Shown: positions 16,607-23,830, counted from the first letter of the stretch. The stretch: 64,000 nucleotides of DNA from DASSBQ01 sp040981125 (GCA_040981125.1 JANRMQ010000012.1:1-64000); one strand, 5' to 3'. Notes: a model not told the origin generated them from the letters alone. Made by a program: numbers and translations.

Positions 16607-16924
16607 ATGCGCTTCGTCGAGACGCCGGTTTTTACTGCCGCCATTCGACGACTACTCGACGATGACCAATACAGGCGACTCCAGATTGCGCTCATGTTGC
16701 GGCCCGAACAGGGGCCAGTCATCCCCGGGACAGGTGGCCTGCGGAAGGTGCGATGGGCCACAGCTGGGGTTGGGAAGCGCGGCGGGGTCCGAATCATCTA
16801 TTACTGGGCGCCTGCTGAGACGGTATTTTACATGCTGTACGCCTACACCAAGAATGAGCAGGGCGATCTTACGGCGGCGCAGGCCCGAGCCCTAGGTCGC
16901 CTTGTTCGGGAGGAGTTCAAGTGA
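16607..16924 (+). CDS. RelE/HigB-type toxin
   Basis: 105 residues. MRFVETPVFTAAIRRLLDDD opens the RelE/HigB fold; GTGGLRKVRW, KRGGVRIIYYW and FYMLYAYTKNEQGDL are its conserved strands and basic surface. These toxins are ribosome-dependent mRNA endonucleases. The TGA overlaps the antitoxin GTG (GTGA at 16921-16924). Toxin-first order, with the antitoxin an Xre-type HTH protein, is that of HigBA/NadS-type systems. It is intact in length. Confidence 0.85.
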   Translation: MRFVETPVFTAAIRRLLDDDQYRRLQIALMLRPEQGPVIPGTGGLRKVRWATAGVGKRGGVRIIYYWAPAETVFYMLYAYTKNEQGDLTAAQARALGRLVREEFK

Positions 16925-17232
16925 AAAAGAAGGCGTTTCAGGAACTGCTGGCGAGTGTGCGCGAAGCCGGTCGGATTCGGCGCGGGACTCTCAAGCCATC
17001 CCGCACGACGGTGTTCCGCCCAGCCGACATTAGGGCGGTGCGGGCAAAGCTGGGTGCCTCGCAGACGGAATTCGCGCTGATGATCGGGGTGAGCGTCGCG
17101 ACGCTTCGGAACTGGGAACAGGGGCGACGCACACCGGACGGTCCAGCGCTGGCTCTGCTTCGCGTGGCTGCGAAGAACCCCAAAGCTGTTGCGAACGCAC
17201 TGTACGGCGAGGCCAAACGAGGTGCGGCTTAA
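16921..17232 (+). CDS. HigA/NadS-type Xre-family antitoxin
   Basis: 103 residues from GTG 16921, overlapping the toxin stop by four bases. An N-terminal extension (KKKAFQELLASVREAGRIRRG) contacts the toxin in this family. The HTH (about 40-75) reads ADIRAVRAKLGASQTEFALM and IGVSVATLRNWEQGRRTP, a standard Xre/Cro helix-turn-helix. It neutralises the toxin and probably represses the operon through the palindrome at 16583-16597. The stop codon lies in an R''-like GCTTAAC box (17227-17233). Confidence 0.85.
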   Translation: MKKKAFQELLASVREAGRIRRGTLKPSRTTVFRPADIRAVRAKLGASQTEFALMIGVSVATLRNWEQGRRTPDGPALALLRVAAKNPKAVANALYGEAKRGAA

Positions 17233-17233
17233 C
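17227..17233 (+). other. Orphan attC R'' box
   Basis: GCTTAAC fits RYYYAAC and contains the antitoxin's TAA, as in site 1. No matching R' box follows; instead the sequence runs within about 32 bases into phd coding sequence that lacks a start codon. I read this as a half attC left by a deletion. Confidence 0.45.
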
Positions 17234-17264
17234 TATCGGATGCACCCGATCGCTTTACGACGGG

Positions 17265-17510
17265 GTCCCAGCCATTATTCCTGTCACCGATCTACGTCAG
17301 GACGCGGCGGCCGCTCTCAAGCGTGTGCGAACCTCTCGACAGCCGGGTCGTGATGCGGTCATGTTGAGCGTTGAAGCCTACGAGGACAGAGAGCACGAGC
17401 GTGAGCTGTTGCACCTTCTGGCTCGTGGCGTGCGGGAGATTGCGGAGGGTAAAGGGCACGAGCTCGCCAGCGTCCTGGCCGAGGCTGACAGCCTGCTGGC
17501 AGCGGAGTGA
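17265..17510 (+). pseudogene. Phd/YefM antitoxin remnant lacking a start codon
   Basis: In one frame the sequence reads VPAIIPVTDLRQDAAAALKR, then VRTSRQPGRDAVMLSVEAYE, then the toxin-binding tail ending EADSLLAAE. Two defects are visible. There is no ATG, GTG or TTG in frame upstream before the orphan R'' box. About six residues usually present between RQP and GR (the VVITQR-type strand) are missing. A shortened protein could start at GTG 17325 but would lack the DNA-binding part. Confidence 0.6.
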
Positions 17511-17513
17511 CCG

Positions 17514-17603
17514 TTGCAGCTACGATTCACGCCGTCGGGTCGAGCACAGTTCCTCGCAGTGGTGGCCTACATCCGAGCCGATGATCTGCAGTCCCGTCAG
17601 TAG
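17514..17603 (+). pseudogene. ParE/RelE toxin N-terminal fragment
   Basis: Starting at TTG three bases after the Phd-like stop, the frame reads LRFTPSGRAQFLAVVAYIRA and then stops at TAG 17601-17603. This is the first ~28 residues of a ParE/RelE-type toxin. The remainder has been replaced by the inverted yoeB gene, whose end overlaps it by seven bases. It pairs with the Phd-like remnant, so this is a dead module cut by cassette rearrangement. Confidence 0.6.
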
Positions 17604-17851
17604 TGATATCGCAGTTGAGCGATAAGCACTGTATCATCGACCACCTTATAGACAATCCGGTGCTCGTCATTGATGCGCCGCGACCAATAGCCTGACAGCG
17701 CATGCTTTAGCGGCTCGGGCTTCCCGGTACCGGTGTGCGGTGTCCTGGTTATCTCTTTGATCAGGTCATTGATGCGCTGCATCAGCTTCTTGTCGATCTT
17801 CTGCCAATACAAATAGTCTTCCCACGCCTGCTCGGAGAAGACTAGTTTCAC
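17597..17851 (-). CDS. yoeB: YoeB mRNA interferase toxin
   Basis: 84 residues, the length of Escherichia coli YoeB. The catalytic residues fall at the same positions: Glu46 (GKPEPLKH), Arg65 (NDEHRIVYKV) and His83 in the terminal LRYHY. GYWSRRINDEHRIVYK is a signature of the family. YoeB cleaves mRNA at the ribosomal A site when free of YefM. It follows yefM with a 4-base ATGA overlap. The module is read against the direction of the other cassettes and has its own promoter. Confidence 0.93.
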   Translation of the reverse strand: MKLVFSEQAWEDYLYWQKIDKKLMQRINDLIKEITRTPHTGTGKPEPLKHALSGYWSRRINDEHRIVYKVVDDTVLIAQLRYHY

Positions 17852-18099
17852 TTGGCCAAGCTCCGCACCTTGCCCTTCCCGGATTCAAGTGCGGCAATGC
17901 TTTCCAGCAGCCGCTGCGCGTTCTTGGGGCTGCGCAGCAGGTAAGAGGTCTCTTCGAGCGCCTTAAAATCGTCGAGCGACATCATGACAACGGCCTGCTG
18001 GCCGCTACGGGTGATGATGATCGGCTCATGGTCCTCGCAAACGCGGTCCATGGTGTCGGCTAACTTGGCTCGGGCAGTGCTGTAGGTGATTGCGTCCAC
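17848..18099 (-). CDS. yefM: YefM antitoxin
   Basis: 83 residues from GTG 18099, preceded by a perfect AGGAGG five bases upstream. MDAITYSTARAKLADTMDRV and IIITRSGQQAVVMMSLDDF form the Phd/YefM DNA-binding and dimer domain; the tail (ETSYLLRSPKNAQRLLESI) wraps YoeB. It represses its own promoter; TGTACA-type palindromes, the known YefM recognition core, lie over the -10 region at 18113-18130. Confidence 0.92.
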   Translation of the reverse strand: MDAITYSTARAKLADTMDRVCEDHEPIIITRSGQQAVVMMSLDDFKALEETSYLLRSPKNAQRLLESIAALESGKGKVRSLAK

Positions 18100-18112
18100 G
18101 GGTGCCTCCTGA

Positions 18113-18151
18113 TGTACAAGTATTTGTACAACAGCGGGCTTGGAGTGTCAA
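18113..18151 (-). promoter_or_regulatory. yefM-yoeB promoter and operator
   Basis: On the minus strand: -35 TTGACA (18146-18151), 17-base spacer, -10 TACAAA (18123-18128). The operator is an inverted repeat TGTACAA-N4-TTGTACA (18113-18130) overlapping the -10 box. TGTACA is the established core of YefM binding sites. Confidence 0.8.
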
Positions 18152-18159
18152 GGACCGGC

Positions 18160-18221
18160 TCCTAACAATTCATTCAAGCCGAAGCCGCTTCGCGGCTCGG
18201 TTTAATTCTGGCGCGTTAGAC
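18160..18221 (+). mobile_element. attC: attC recombination site 4
   Basis: The clearest attC of the array. R'' TCCTAAC (18160-18166) is followed by AATTCATTCAAGCCGAAGCC, a stem closing on CTTCG, then CGGCTCGGTTTAATTCTGG and R' GTTAGAC (18215-18221). The stem AAGCCGAAGCCG/CGGCTCGGTTT leaves a single unpaired A. It lies just upstream of the yefM promoter, at the end of that cassette. Confidence 0.88.
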
Positions 18222-18230
18222 CCCATAAAG

Positions 18231-18308
18231 CAATCGCACCCAAGTGAGGGGCTATTGAGTTCCGTATGAGGCTGTGAAAGTGGAGTTTCTTCTGCAAGCG
18301 GCATAAGT
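18231..18308 (+). pseudogene. Duplicated 3' end of the HVO_A0114-like gene
   Basis: 78 bases nearly identical to 16447-16524, the 3' end of the antitoxin-like gene including its TAA; from GAGGGGCTAT on, 63 bases differ from the 64-base original only by one deleted C. It begins 10 bases after the R' box of attC 4, so it is the stump of a second copy of that cassette. Confidence 0.8.
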
Positions 18309-18404
18309 GCTGACGGCGCCGAACGACTCGTTGAAGGGCGACCGGCGGAGCGCGGATACTTGAAGTCCCGCTCTCGAGAGAGTCACGGCCTTGAAATAGA
18401 CCTC

Positions 18405-18445
18405 TTGACCCATAAATGGCATGAGCGTACACCTCATATGTACAC
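18405..18445 (+). promoter_or_regulatory. Promoter/operator of the Phd-PIN module
   Basis: -35 TTGACC (18405-18410), 17-base spacer, -10-like TACACC (18428-18433), then two direct GTACAC repeats (18427-18432 and 18440-18445) 13 bases apart. The antitoxin ATG is at 18455. The repeats are plausible antitoxin binding half-sites. Confidence 0.45.
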
Positions 18446-18454
18446 AACTGAATC

Positions 18455-18691
18455 ATGGCCAGGATCAATGTCAAAGATGCCCGTAATCAATTGAAAGCCC
18501 TGCTGGAACGCGCGGAGGCAGGGGAAGAGATCACCATTGCTCGCCGCGGCAAGGCCATTGCGAAACTCGTCCCGCCGGCACGACGGTCAACCCGACTTCC
18601 GTCGATGGCAAAATTCCGGGCCTCAATCCGGATGAAGGGCCGTTCGCTGAGCGCCACCGTCCGTCAAAATCGTAAAGATGAGCGGTCTTGA
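18455..18691 (+). CDS. Phd/YefM-type antitoxin
   Basis: 78 residues. MARINVKDARNQLKALLERA, then GEEITIARRGKAIAKLVPP, is the Phd/YefM dimerisation and DNA-binding fold; the tail (FRASIRMKGRSLSATVRQN) binds the toxin. The TGA overlaps the ATG of the PIN-domain remnant (TGATG at 18689-18693). The antitoxin is intact although its toxin is broken, so it may survive as an orphan regulator or antidote. Confidence 0.8.
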   Translation: MARINVKDARNQLKALLERAEAGEEITIARRGKAIAKLVPPARRSTRLPSMAKFRASIRMKGRSLSATVRQNRKDERS

Positions 18692-19039
18692 TGGTCTACC
18701 TCGATACGAGTATCCTGGCAGCGTATTACTGTCCCGAACCGCTGAGTCAGCAAGCGGAAAGGTGAAACTAAGTTCGGCCGTGGCGCGAAAGGTGCGAGAA
18801 CAAGAGCTGGACCGGCAGGATGCTCTGAGGATCGCCTCAATCCTTCGATTAGTCATTATCGGATGGCAAAGGGTTGGCTGAACCAGATGGAATGCCCATT
18901 GCGCACGCTCGATGCCCTTCACTTAGCCGTAGCCGGCACGGCAAGCGCGACTCTCATGACCGCTGACGTTCAACTGGCCAACTGCGCAGAAGGCATCGGA
19001 CTTCCGTTTCAACTCGTATCAGTGGATATCTCCCGCTAG
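18691..19039 (+). pseudogene. Broken VapC-type PIN toxin
   Basis: ATG 18691 opens MVYLDTSILAAYYCPEPLSQ, the PIN N-terminus with its first Asp, but the frame stops within ~25 residues. Later pieces appear in shifted frames: SSAVARKVREQELDRQDALR, then YRMAKGWLNQMECPLRTLDA, LHLAVAGTASATLMTADVQL and a C-terminus at TAG 19037-19039. About 350 bases remain of an expected ~420, so there are at least two internal deletions. The toxin is inactivated. Confidence 0.8.
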
Positions 19040-19104
19040 TGCTGGGCAAAGGATTCCCGCATCACGGAAAGCCAAGGTTTGTGAAGCGGTATCGCGCAAA
19101 ACTC

Positions 19105-19122
19105 GCAGACGTCCACGTCTGC
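19105..19122. other. Perfect short hairpin
   Basis: GCAGACG-TCCA-CGTCTGC. It has no T-run on either side and no R'/R'' boxes that I can match, so neither terminator nor attC is supported. It lies in the gap after the last cassette remnant. Confidence 0.35.
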
Positions 19123-19320
19123 CCTGCGGTCAAAGCGATCTTTACAATATGCGATACGCGCTATATTCCGGGCTGCTCCAGGCCCACTGATGTGCCGGAC
19201 GCCCCCTGCAGCTTACTGAGATGACTACACCTACATCTTCACTGGACGCTCGCCCGCATTACTCAATACGCCGCCTCGTCCGGAGGTGAATCCCGTCGCA
19301 TTTCGATAAGGAGGTGTTGA

Positions 19321-20046
19321 ATGGTCTCATTGTCCCGTGTCGCATTGCTCGTCATGATAGCGATGCTGATTGGCTGTAAGTCGACCAAGCAAGCGCGGTC
19401 GATGGAACAAACCGGGTTTCTGGGCGATCTGGCCCCGCTGATGCAGAAAGGAAAGGAGGGCGAGGCGTTGCTGGTGTACAAGAGCCCGCATGTCGCGCTG
19501 ATCCCGCGAGGAACGTACAAGAAGATGCTGTTGGAACCGGTGACCTTGTGGGGGCCGCCGGCTGCCGAGCAACGGACCGCCCCACAAAAGGAACTCCAGG
19601 CCGTGGCCGACATGCTCTACAGCCTGATGTACGAGAGCCTCTCGAAGGACTACGAAATGGTGTCGGCGCCCGGCCCGAATACGTTGCGCATTCAAGCGGC
19701 CATTACGCGGGCCGACCAGTCCTATGTCGTTCTGCGTGTCGTCTCCACCATCCCCGCTCCCATGAATGCGTTCGCGCTCGGCTCGCTCGTCAAAGATCTC
19801 GGGACCGGAAAGCCGCTCTTCGTCGGGGAAGCCAGCATCGAAGGGAAGATTTCGGATGCGCAAACAGGAGAAATCCTGGGCGCCACCGCCGACCGGCGAG
19901 TCGGTAAACGGCATCTGGATTCTCATTCGTTCGATTCCTGGGATGACGTGCACCAGACCTTGGCGTTTTGGGCGGAGCAAGTGCGGTACCGGCTATGTAA
20001 GGAACGAGAACGTGACATCGCGCACTGCACCAAGCCCAAGGAGTGA
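19321..20046 (+). CDS. DUF3313-like lipoprotein
   Basis: 241 residues; AAGGAGG precedes ATG 19321. The signal peptide ends MLIGC, a lipobox. The mature part (GFLGDLAPLMQKGKEGEALL, then later DYEMVSAPGPNTLRIQAAIT and FVGEASIEGKISDAQTGEIL) matches the DUF3313 family of outer-membrane-directed lipoproteins. Function is unknown. It is the first plus-strand gene of chromosomal type after the cassette block and converges with the nucleotidyltransferase-like gene. Confidence 0.75.
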   Translation: MVSLSRVALLVMIAMLIGCKSTKQARSMEQTGFLGDLAPLMQKGKEGEALLVYKSPHVALIPRGTYKKMLLEPVTLWGPPAAEQRTAPQKELQAVADMLYSLMYESLSKDYEMVSAPGPNTLRIQAAITRADQSYVVLRVVSTIPAPMNAFALGSLVKDLGTGKPLFVGEASIEGKISDAQTGEILGATADRRVGKRHLDSHSFDSWDDVHQTLAFWAEQVRYRLCKERERDIAHCTKPKE

Positions 20047-20052
20047 CAGTCT

Positions 20053-20907
20053 TTATAAGGTAACCTCCTCGTCCGCCTGTTGAAACGGCGTGGGCGCATG
20101 GTCGCACGTTCCGGACTCGCGCATCAGCACGCCGGCCGCATATCTGGTTTCTTGCTCGGTCAAGCTGCCTCGGGGGATATGGCGCGCGTCATGGTACTCG
20201 CCTTGTTCGGTGTGTACCAGATACTGGGACCACGAGAGCAATGTGCCTTGGCACAACCGCGGATCGGGCGGGAGGCTGTTCATCTCCAATTCCACCCGCC
20301 GCATCAGTTCCGTCATCAGCCAGGACGGTATTTGCAGCCGATGCCCCGGATAGATGAAGCCGAACAACAAGAGATGGCTCAACAACACGCGCCAGTGCCG
20401 ATGAAAACGCGACAGCAGGCGCGCCCAGTCGAGTTTTTTGGCTTGTGCCCGGAACAGATGAGCGATATCACCGCCGTCAAATCGATCGCGTTCCATAATG
20501 AACGCTTTCGACCAGATCATCTCTTCGGCCGGGACAATCTCGACGCGCCGGCCAAGCACATCGCCCGGCTTCGCATGCTCGAACCACCGGTCATCGACCT
20601 TGCAGATCCCGTTGCCGCTGTTGAAGACCACATCGATAAAGTATCCGTCCTTATATGCCTTTCCCAGCCAGTGCGGAAAGCGAAGTTCCGTTCGATATCC
20701 GCTCCGCCGTAACCGTGACAGCAATCGGTCGCAATCGCCCGCGCGAACGAAAATATCAAGGTCCTTCGTCCGGCGCACGAGGCCGGTATAGCTTTCAAGC
20801 GCAAATGCGCCGCCGATCAGAAACGGCGTCTCCGTCTCTTGCAGCGCCGTGACCGCCTCCCGGTAAAAGCCTTGCGCCTGATCGTTGGTGAATCCGTTGG
20901 CTTGCAT
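20053..20907 (-). CDS. Nucleotidyltransferase-fold protein
   Basis: 284 residues. FLIGGAFALESYTGLVRRTK and DLDIFVRAGD form the GG...(T/K)DLD core of minimal nucleotidyltransferases; a third acidic position lies in IDVVFNSG. FMERDRFDGGDIAHLF is typical of the helical part of this group. It could modify small molecules or nucleic acids; there is no adjacent HEPN or antitoxin partner, so it is not called a toxin. It ends seven bases from the convergent lipoprotein and lies eight bases downstream of the phosphoesterase gene, with which it is probably cotranscribed. Confidence 0.75.
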   Translation of the reverse strand: MQANGFTNDQAQGFYREAVTALQETETPFLIGGAFALESYTGLVRRTKDLDIFVRAGDCDRLLSRLRRSGYRTELRFPHWLGKAYKDGYFIDVVFNSGNGICKVDDRWFEHAKPGDVLGRRVEIVPAEEMIWSKAFIMERDRFDGGDIAHLFRAQAKKLDWARLLSRFHRHWRVLLSHLLLFGFIYPGHRLQIPSWLMTELMRRVELEMNSLPPDPRLCQGTLLSWSQYLVHTEQGEYHDARHIPRGSLTEQETRYAAGVLMRESGTCDHAPTPFQQADEEVTL

Positions 20908-20915
20908 GATTCGTC

Positions 20916-21677
20916 CTATTGCACCGTCGCCGTAACCCCGGTCGGCACCTCCAAAATCCTGACGGGACGCCGATCCGGAAATCGATGCCGCAGGAGTGGA
21001 AGGGCGACGTTATAGACCGGGACCCCTTCTCTGGTTCGGCCTTCCGGCGTCCCGTGATGGGCATGCCCGTGAAACACCGCGGTCACGGCATAGCGGTTGA
21101 TCGGCTCTTCCAACCGGCTGGATCCCAAAAACGGATGAATCTCCGCCGGCTCTCCCTGCAACGTCCCGATAATCGGCGAATAGTGGCACAGGACGATCCG
21201 CTGCGGTGTGCGCAGCTTGGCCAATGCCGATTCCAACTTGAGCGCCTCTTCCACCGCCTCATGGACAAACCGTTTCAACACGATTTCCCCCCACGGCTGC
21301 AGCGCCCGATCCCCGAATCCGCCCGCAAAACCTTTCACGCCGGCAAATCCGATTCCCTTAATCTCAGTCGCCGTCCCGTCCAGCAAGGTGACGCCGCTCC
21401 CGGCCAGGATCTTATTCACTTCTTCATGCTGTTCACATTCATAGTCGTGGTTGCCGAGGACTGCCACGATCGGAAGGCGCCCGCAGGCGGACAGCTGTTG
21501 CGCGAACTGGCGCGCTTCATCCGGTTTCCCGAAATCCGTCAAATCCCCGCATAACACAAGAACATCGGCTTGATCCGAGACATAGGCGAACAATCCGTGC
21601 AACTCATCCGGGGATGTTCTCGGGCAGTGGAGGTCGGCGACGGCGGCCACGCGTACCATCCCTTCATGTTGAGTCAT
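20916..21677 (-). CDS. Calcineurin-like metallophosphoesterase
   Basis: 253 residues from ATG 21677, which follows GGAGG; an upstream ATG at 21761 lacks a ribosome site. The five metal-binding blocks are present in order: AAVADLHCPR, LCGDLTDFG, LGNHDYE, LCHYSP and FHGHAHHG. Such enzymes hydrolyse phosphomonoesters or diesters; the substrate is not evident. It is followed after eight bases by the nucleotidyltransferase-fold gene, and the pairing hints at a shared nucleotide-related role. Confidence 0.85.
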   Translation of the reverse strand: MTQHEGMVRVAAVADLHCPRTSPDELHGLFAYVSDQADVLVLCGDLTDFGKPDEARQFAQQLSACGRLPIVAVLGNHDYECEQHEEVNKILAGSGVTLLDGTATEIKGIGFAGVKGFAGGFGDRALQPWGEIVLKRFVHEAVEEALKLESALAKLRTPQRIVLCHYSPIIGTLQGEPAEIHPFLGSSRLEEPINRYAVTAVFHGHAHHGTPEGRTREGVPVYNVALPLLRHRFPDRRPVRILEVPTGVTATVQ

Positions 21678-21815
21678 CCGGTCCTCCGGTTGAATGCTGA
21701 GTCCTGATTCGATATCGGCCGCTCCTTTCCAGACGCCTCCCGCAGCCATTGCAAGCCACATGGCGCCGTGATCCGGTGCTCACGCCCGCTTCGAAACATT
21801 CCTACTGATGATGAG

Positions 21816-21852
21816 GCCGGGACTGAGAGACCTTTAGTCTCAGAGCCCCGGC
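21816..21852 (-). terminator. Stem-loop after the BON lipoprotein gene
   Basis: GCCGGG-A-CTGAGA ... TCTCAG-AG-CCCCGGC forms a strong stem around an eleven-base loop, 12 bases beyond the end of the BON gene. There is no clear U-tract, so it may act as a processing or mRNA-protecting hairpin rather than a terminator. Confidence 0.5.
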
Positions 21853-21863
21853 GTTCTCATGCA

Positions 21864-22187
21864 TCAATCGGATCGAGACGATTGTGACTGGACCTGAAGG
21901 TTGTTATTGACGCGGCTTACGCCGTTGACCTGCCGGGTCAATTCTTCCGCCCGGCTTTTCTGCTCGGCAGACGTCACGATCCCGCTAAGGTTCACCACGC
22001 CCCGCTCCGTATCGACATCAACGCGGGCAAAGTTGGAAATCCGGTCCGCTGTGAGCTTGCTTTGAACCGCCGCAGTGATCCGGCTGTCCGTCATGGTTTG
22101 CCCGGCCGTTTTGCCGGTCGTCGACTGACAAGCGCCGAGGGCCAGCGCGCCGATGAGTCCGCACGCCATTGCAAGTGTTCGAAACAT
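21864..22187 (-). CDS. BON-domain lipoprotein
   Basis: 107 residues from ATG 22187 with GGAGG six bases upstream. The signal peptide ends LALGAC (lipobox). The mature protein holds one BON domain: DSRITAAVQSKLTAD, VDVDTERGVVNLSGIV, TRQVNGVSRVNNNL. BON domains bind membranes or phospholipids and occur in osmotic-stress proteins such as OsmY. The gene lies in a minus-strand group of stress proteins with the YtxH gene 45 bases upstream. Confidence 0.85.
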   Translation of the reverse strand: MFRTLAMACGLIGALALGACQSTTGKTAGQTMTDSRITAAVQSKLTADRISNFARVDVDTERGVVNLSGIVTSAEQKSRAEELTRQVNGVSRVNNNLQVQSQSSRSD

Positions 22188-22231
22188 ATTGTTCCTCCAG
22201 TCCGACAAGAAGACGAAGTCGGGTTATTCGC

Positions 22232-22609
22232 TTACATTCTATTCGCTGCCTCACGACCGGCATCCTTAAACTTGGACGCCGCTTCCTTGCCGGCTTCCTT
22301 CAACTTCTCCTGCCCGCTTTGCGCATACTCCCGCGCGCTCCGCCCCGCTTCCTGCAGCGTCTCTTGGCCGCGCTCCATATATTCCTTGCCTCGTTCGACG
22401 GCCGTATCCCAGGCTTCGCGGCCTCGTTCCATCATGTCGTCCTTGGCTCTCGACGCATAATTGCGCAAGACGCCTCGCAGTTCCGAGCCGGTCTGCGGAG
22501 CAAAAAGCAAGGCGAGACCCGCGCCGATGAACGCGCCGGCCAAGAAAGCCGACCAGCCGGCCGCTTCATTGCCGTAGTAATCTCCGTTGTAATAATCCCC
22601 GTTACGCAT
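22232..22609 (-). CDS. YtxH-domain general stress protein
   Basis: 125 residues. A Tyr/Asn-rich start is followed by one membrane helix (WSAFLAGAFIGAGLALLFAP) and QTGSELRGVLRNYASRAKDD, the YtxH signature. The remainder is an amphipathic Glu/Lys/Ala repeat region (ERGKEYMERGQETLQEAGRS) resembling LEA-like stress proteins. It is likely membrane-tethered. It is probably coexpressed with the BON lipoprotein. Confidence 0.8.
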   Translation of the reverse strand: MRNGDYYNGDYYGNEAAGWSAFLAGAFIGAGLALLFAPQTGSELRGVLRNYASRAKDDMMERGREAWDTAVERGKEYMERGQETLQEAGRSAREYAQSGQEKLKEAGKEAASKFKDAGREAANRM

Positions 22610-22820
22610 GCGTCACCCTCCTTGGTTAAACTGACGATGTTTCATATTTTTCCAACGCCGTTTGAAACGACACCATCTCCCCTGTGCAAGCTGTAGGCCT
22701 ATCCTCTCGCACAATTCATCTCATACAGCGGCCTAATTGGTGAGGAGATAGGATGATTCAGCTGGTTTGAATTACTGAAGAACCAGCCACCGTGTCCCGC
22801 TCATCGGACATCTTGTCCCT

Positions 22821-23255
22821 TCAATGGTCCCACTCTCTATTCTCACCCGCGACCTCCCGCTCAGCCTCAAGCCAATGTTCGAGTTCTCGACCATGTTCAT
22901 AGCCGGCCGCCTCATACAGCGCATAGGCGCGCTCGGCAATACGCTCCCGACTATGCCCGCTCCGCCGCATATCGCTTCCGGCCGCGCTTGTTCGGCATGA
23001 TTCTCCGCCCTCGGCCTCCAAGCGCTCCGGCACGATCTCGCTTGCGCTTTGCATAGACCGGCTGCTCTCGGCCTGTTCGGTTCGATACTGCCCCGGCGCA
23101 TCCGTGGAAAGGTTACCAGGGGATGCCGCTTGTGCCGGTTTACTCTTCTTCAGGCCGGCAGCCTGCGACGGATCTGCCGGAGTCTTTACCGGATTCGAAT
23201 CAGGAACTCCTTGTCCGGAAGATGGCTTTCCTTTGGTGGATCGACGTTGTTTCAT
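22821..23255 (-). CDS. DUF2934-containing protein
   Basis: 144 residues. The first ~95 are low-complexity, rich in Ser, Pro, Lys and Gln. The last ~45 contain RERIAERAYALYEAAGYEHG and RELEHWLEAEREV, the DUF2934 motif common in Nitrospirota and Proteobacteria. Function is unknown. No signal peptide is seen. Confidence 0.75.
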   Translation of the reverse strand: MKQRRSTKGKPSSGQGVPDSNPVKTPADPSQAAGLKKSKPAQAASPGNLSTDAPGQYRTEQAESSRSMQSASEIVPERLEAEGGESCRTSAAGSDMRRSGHSRERIAERAYALYEAAGYEHGRELEHWLEAEREVAGENREWDH

Positions 23256-23354
23256 AATTTCCCGCCTTCGTTGTGGGTCCTGCCATGGCGGCTGACCGAT
23301 GACATCTATTGATGGTCAATGTATCCCGGCTTTGCCGGCCTTTCTTACTCTATG

Positions 23355-23576
23355 CTACTTGTGCTTCCCCATGGGCTCCGGTCGCTCCGATCCGCTTATG
23401 AAAGGTGCGGGGGAGTCCGTGCCGGAAAGCCCGCGTTCGTGGCCGTCTTTACTTGGACGGTCTTTCGATCCTTTGTGAGTCGGATCACCGGCTGCGGAAA
23501 CCAGGAGAGGACTACTTAGACTCACGACACCCGCTATTGTGACGACCGCTTTCACAATCCCTCTGAGTCGAGTCAT
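23355..23576 (-). CDS. Small secreted hydrophilic protein
   Basis: 73 residues from ATG 23576, which follows GGAGG. A clear signal peptide (VKAVVTIAGVVSLSSPLLVSA) precedes a Gly/Ser/Lys/Pro-rich tail without cysteines. I do not recognise the family. It lies with the other small envelope and stress genes on the minus strand. Confidence 0.5.
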   Translation of the reverse strand: MTRLRGIVKAVVTIAGVVSLSSPLLVSAAGDPTHKGSKDRPSKDGHERGLSGTDSPAPFISGSERPEPMGKHK

Positions 23577-23830
23577 TGTTTGCCTCCGGCTCAATCCCAA
23601 TTACGAATTCCCATGCCGGCCGGCGCCCGACACGCGCCTGACCGATCGTGCTCCCGCTCGCAGAACATCTGTGCACCATACAACTCCACCTCGTGCGATG
23701 CTTCTGGGGATTACCCTAGTTTTGATCTACACACCTTGTGAAGCTTACTGGGGACGAACAGTTTGCGGTCTGGTGATGCACGAACGGGCCGAATGGGTCT
23801 ATTCATGTTCTTCTTGCCGGCAGGAATCCG

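Larger units (their letters stand above)
12786..19039 (+). mobile_element. Integron-type cassette array without integrase in view
   Basis: A block of short, unrelated, mostly co-directional genes separated by four attC-like sites (14429-14483, 15152-15212, 16033-16105, 18160-18221). At the first site the stop codon of the preceding gene lies inside the R'' box, the classic cassette layout. The block holds five toxin-antitoxin modules or remnants, several frameshifted genes and a duplicated gene end, and is more AT-rich than its neighbours. No tyrosine-recombinase integrase (IntI) is encoded in the window, so this resembles a CALIN (cluster of attC sites lacking integrase). The outer borders are approximate. 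Confidence 0.75.
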
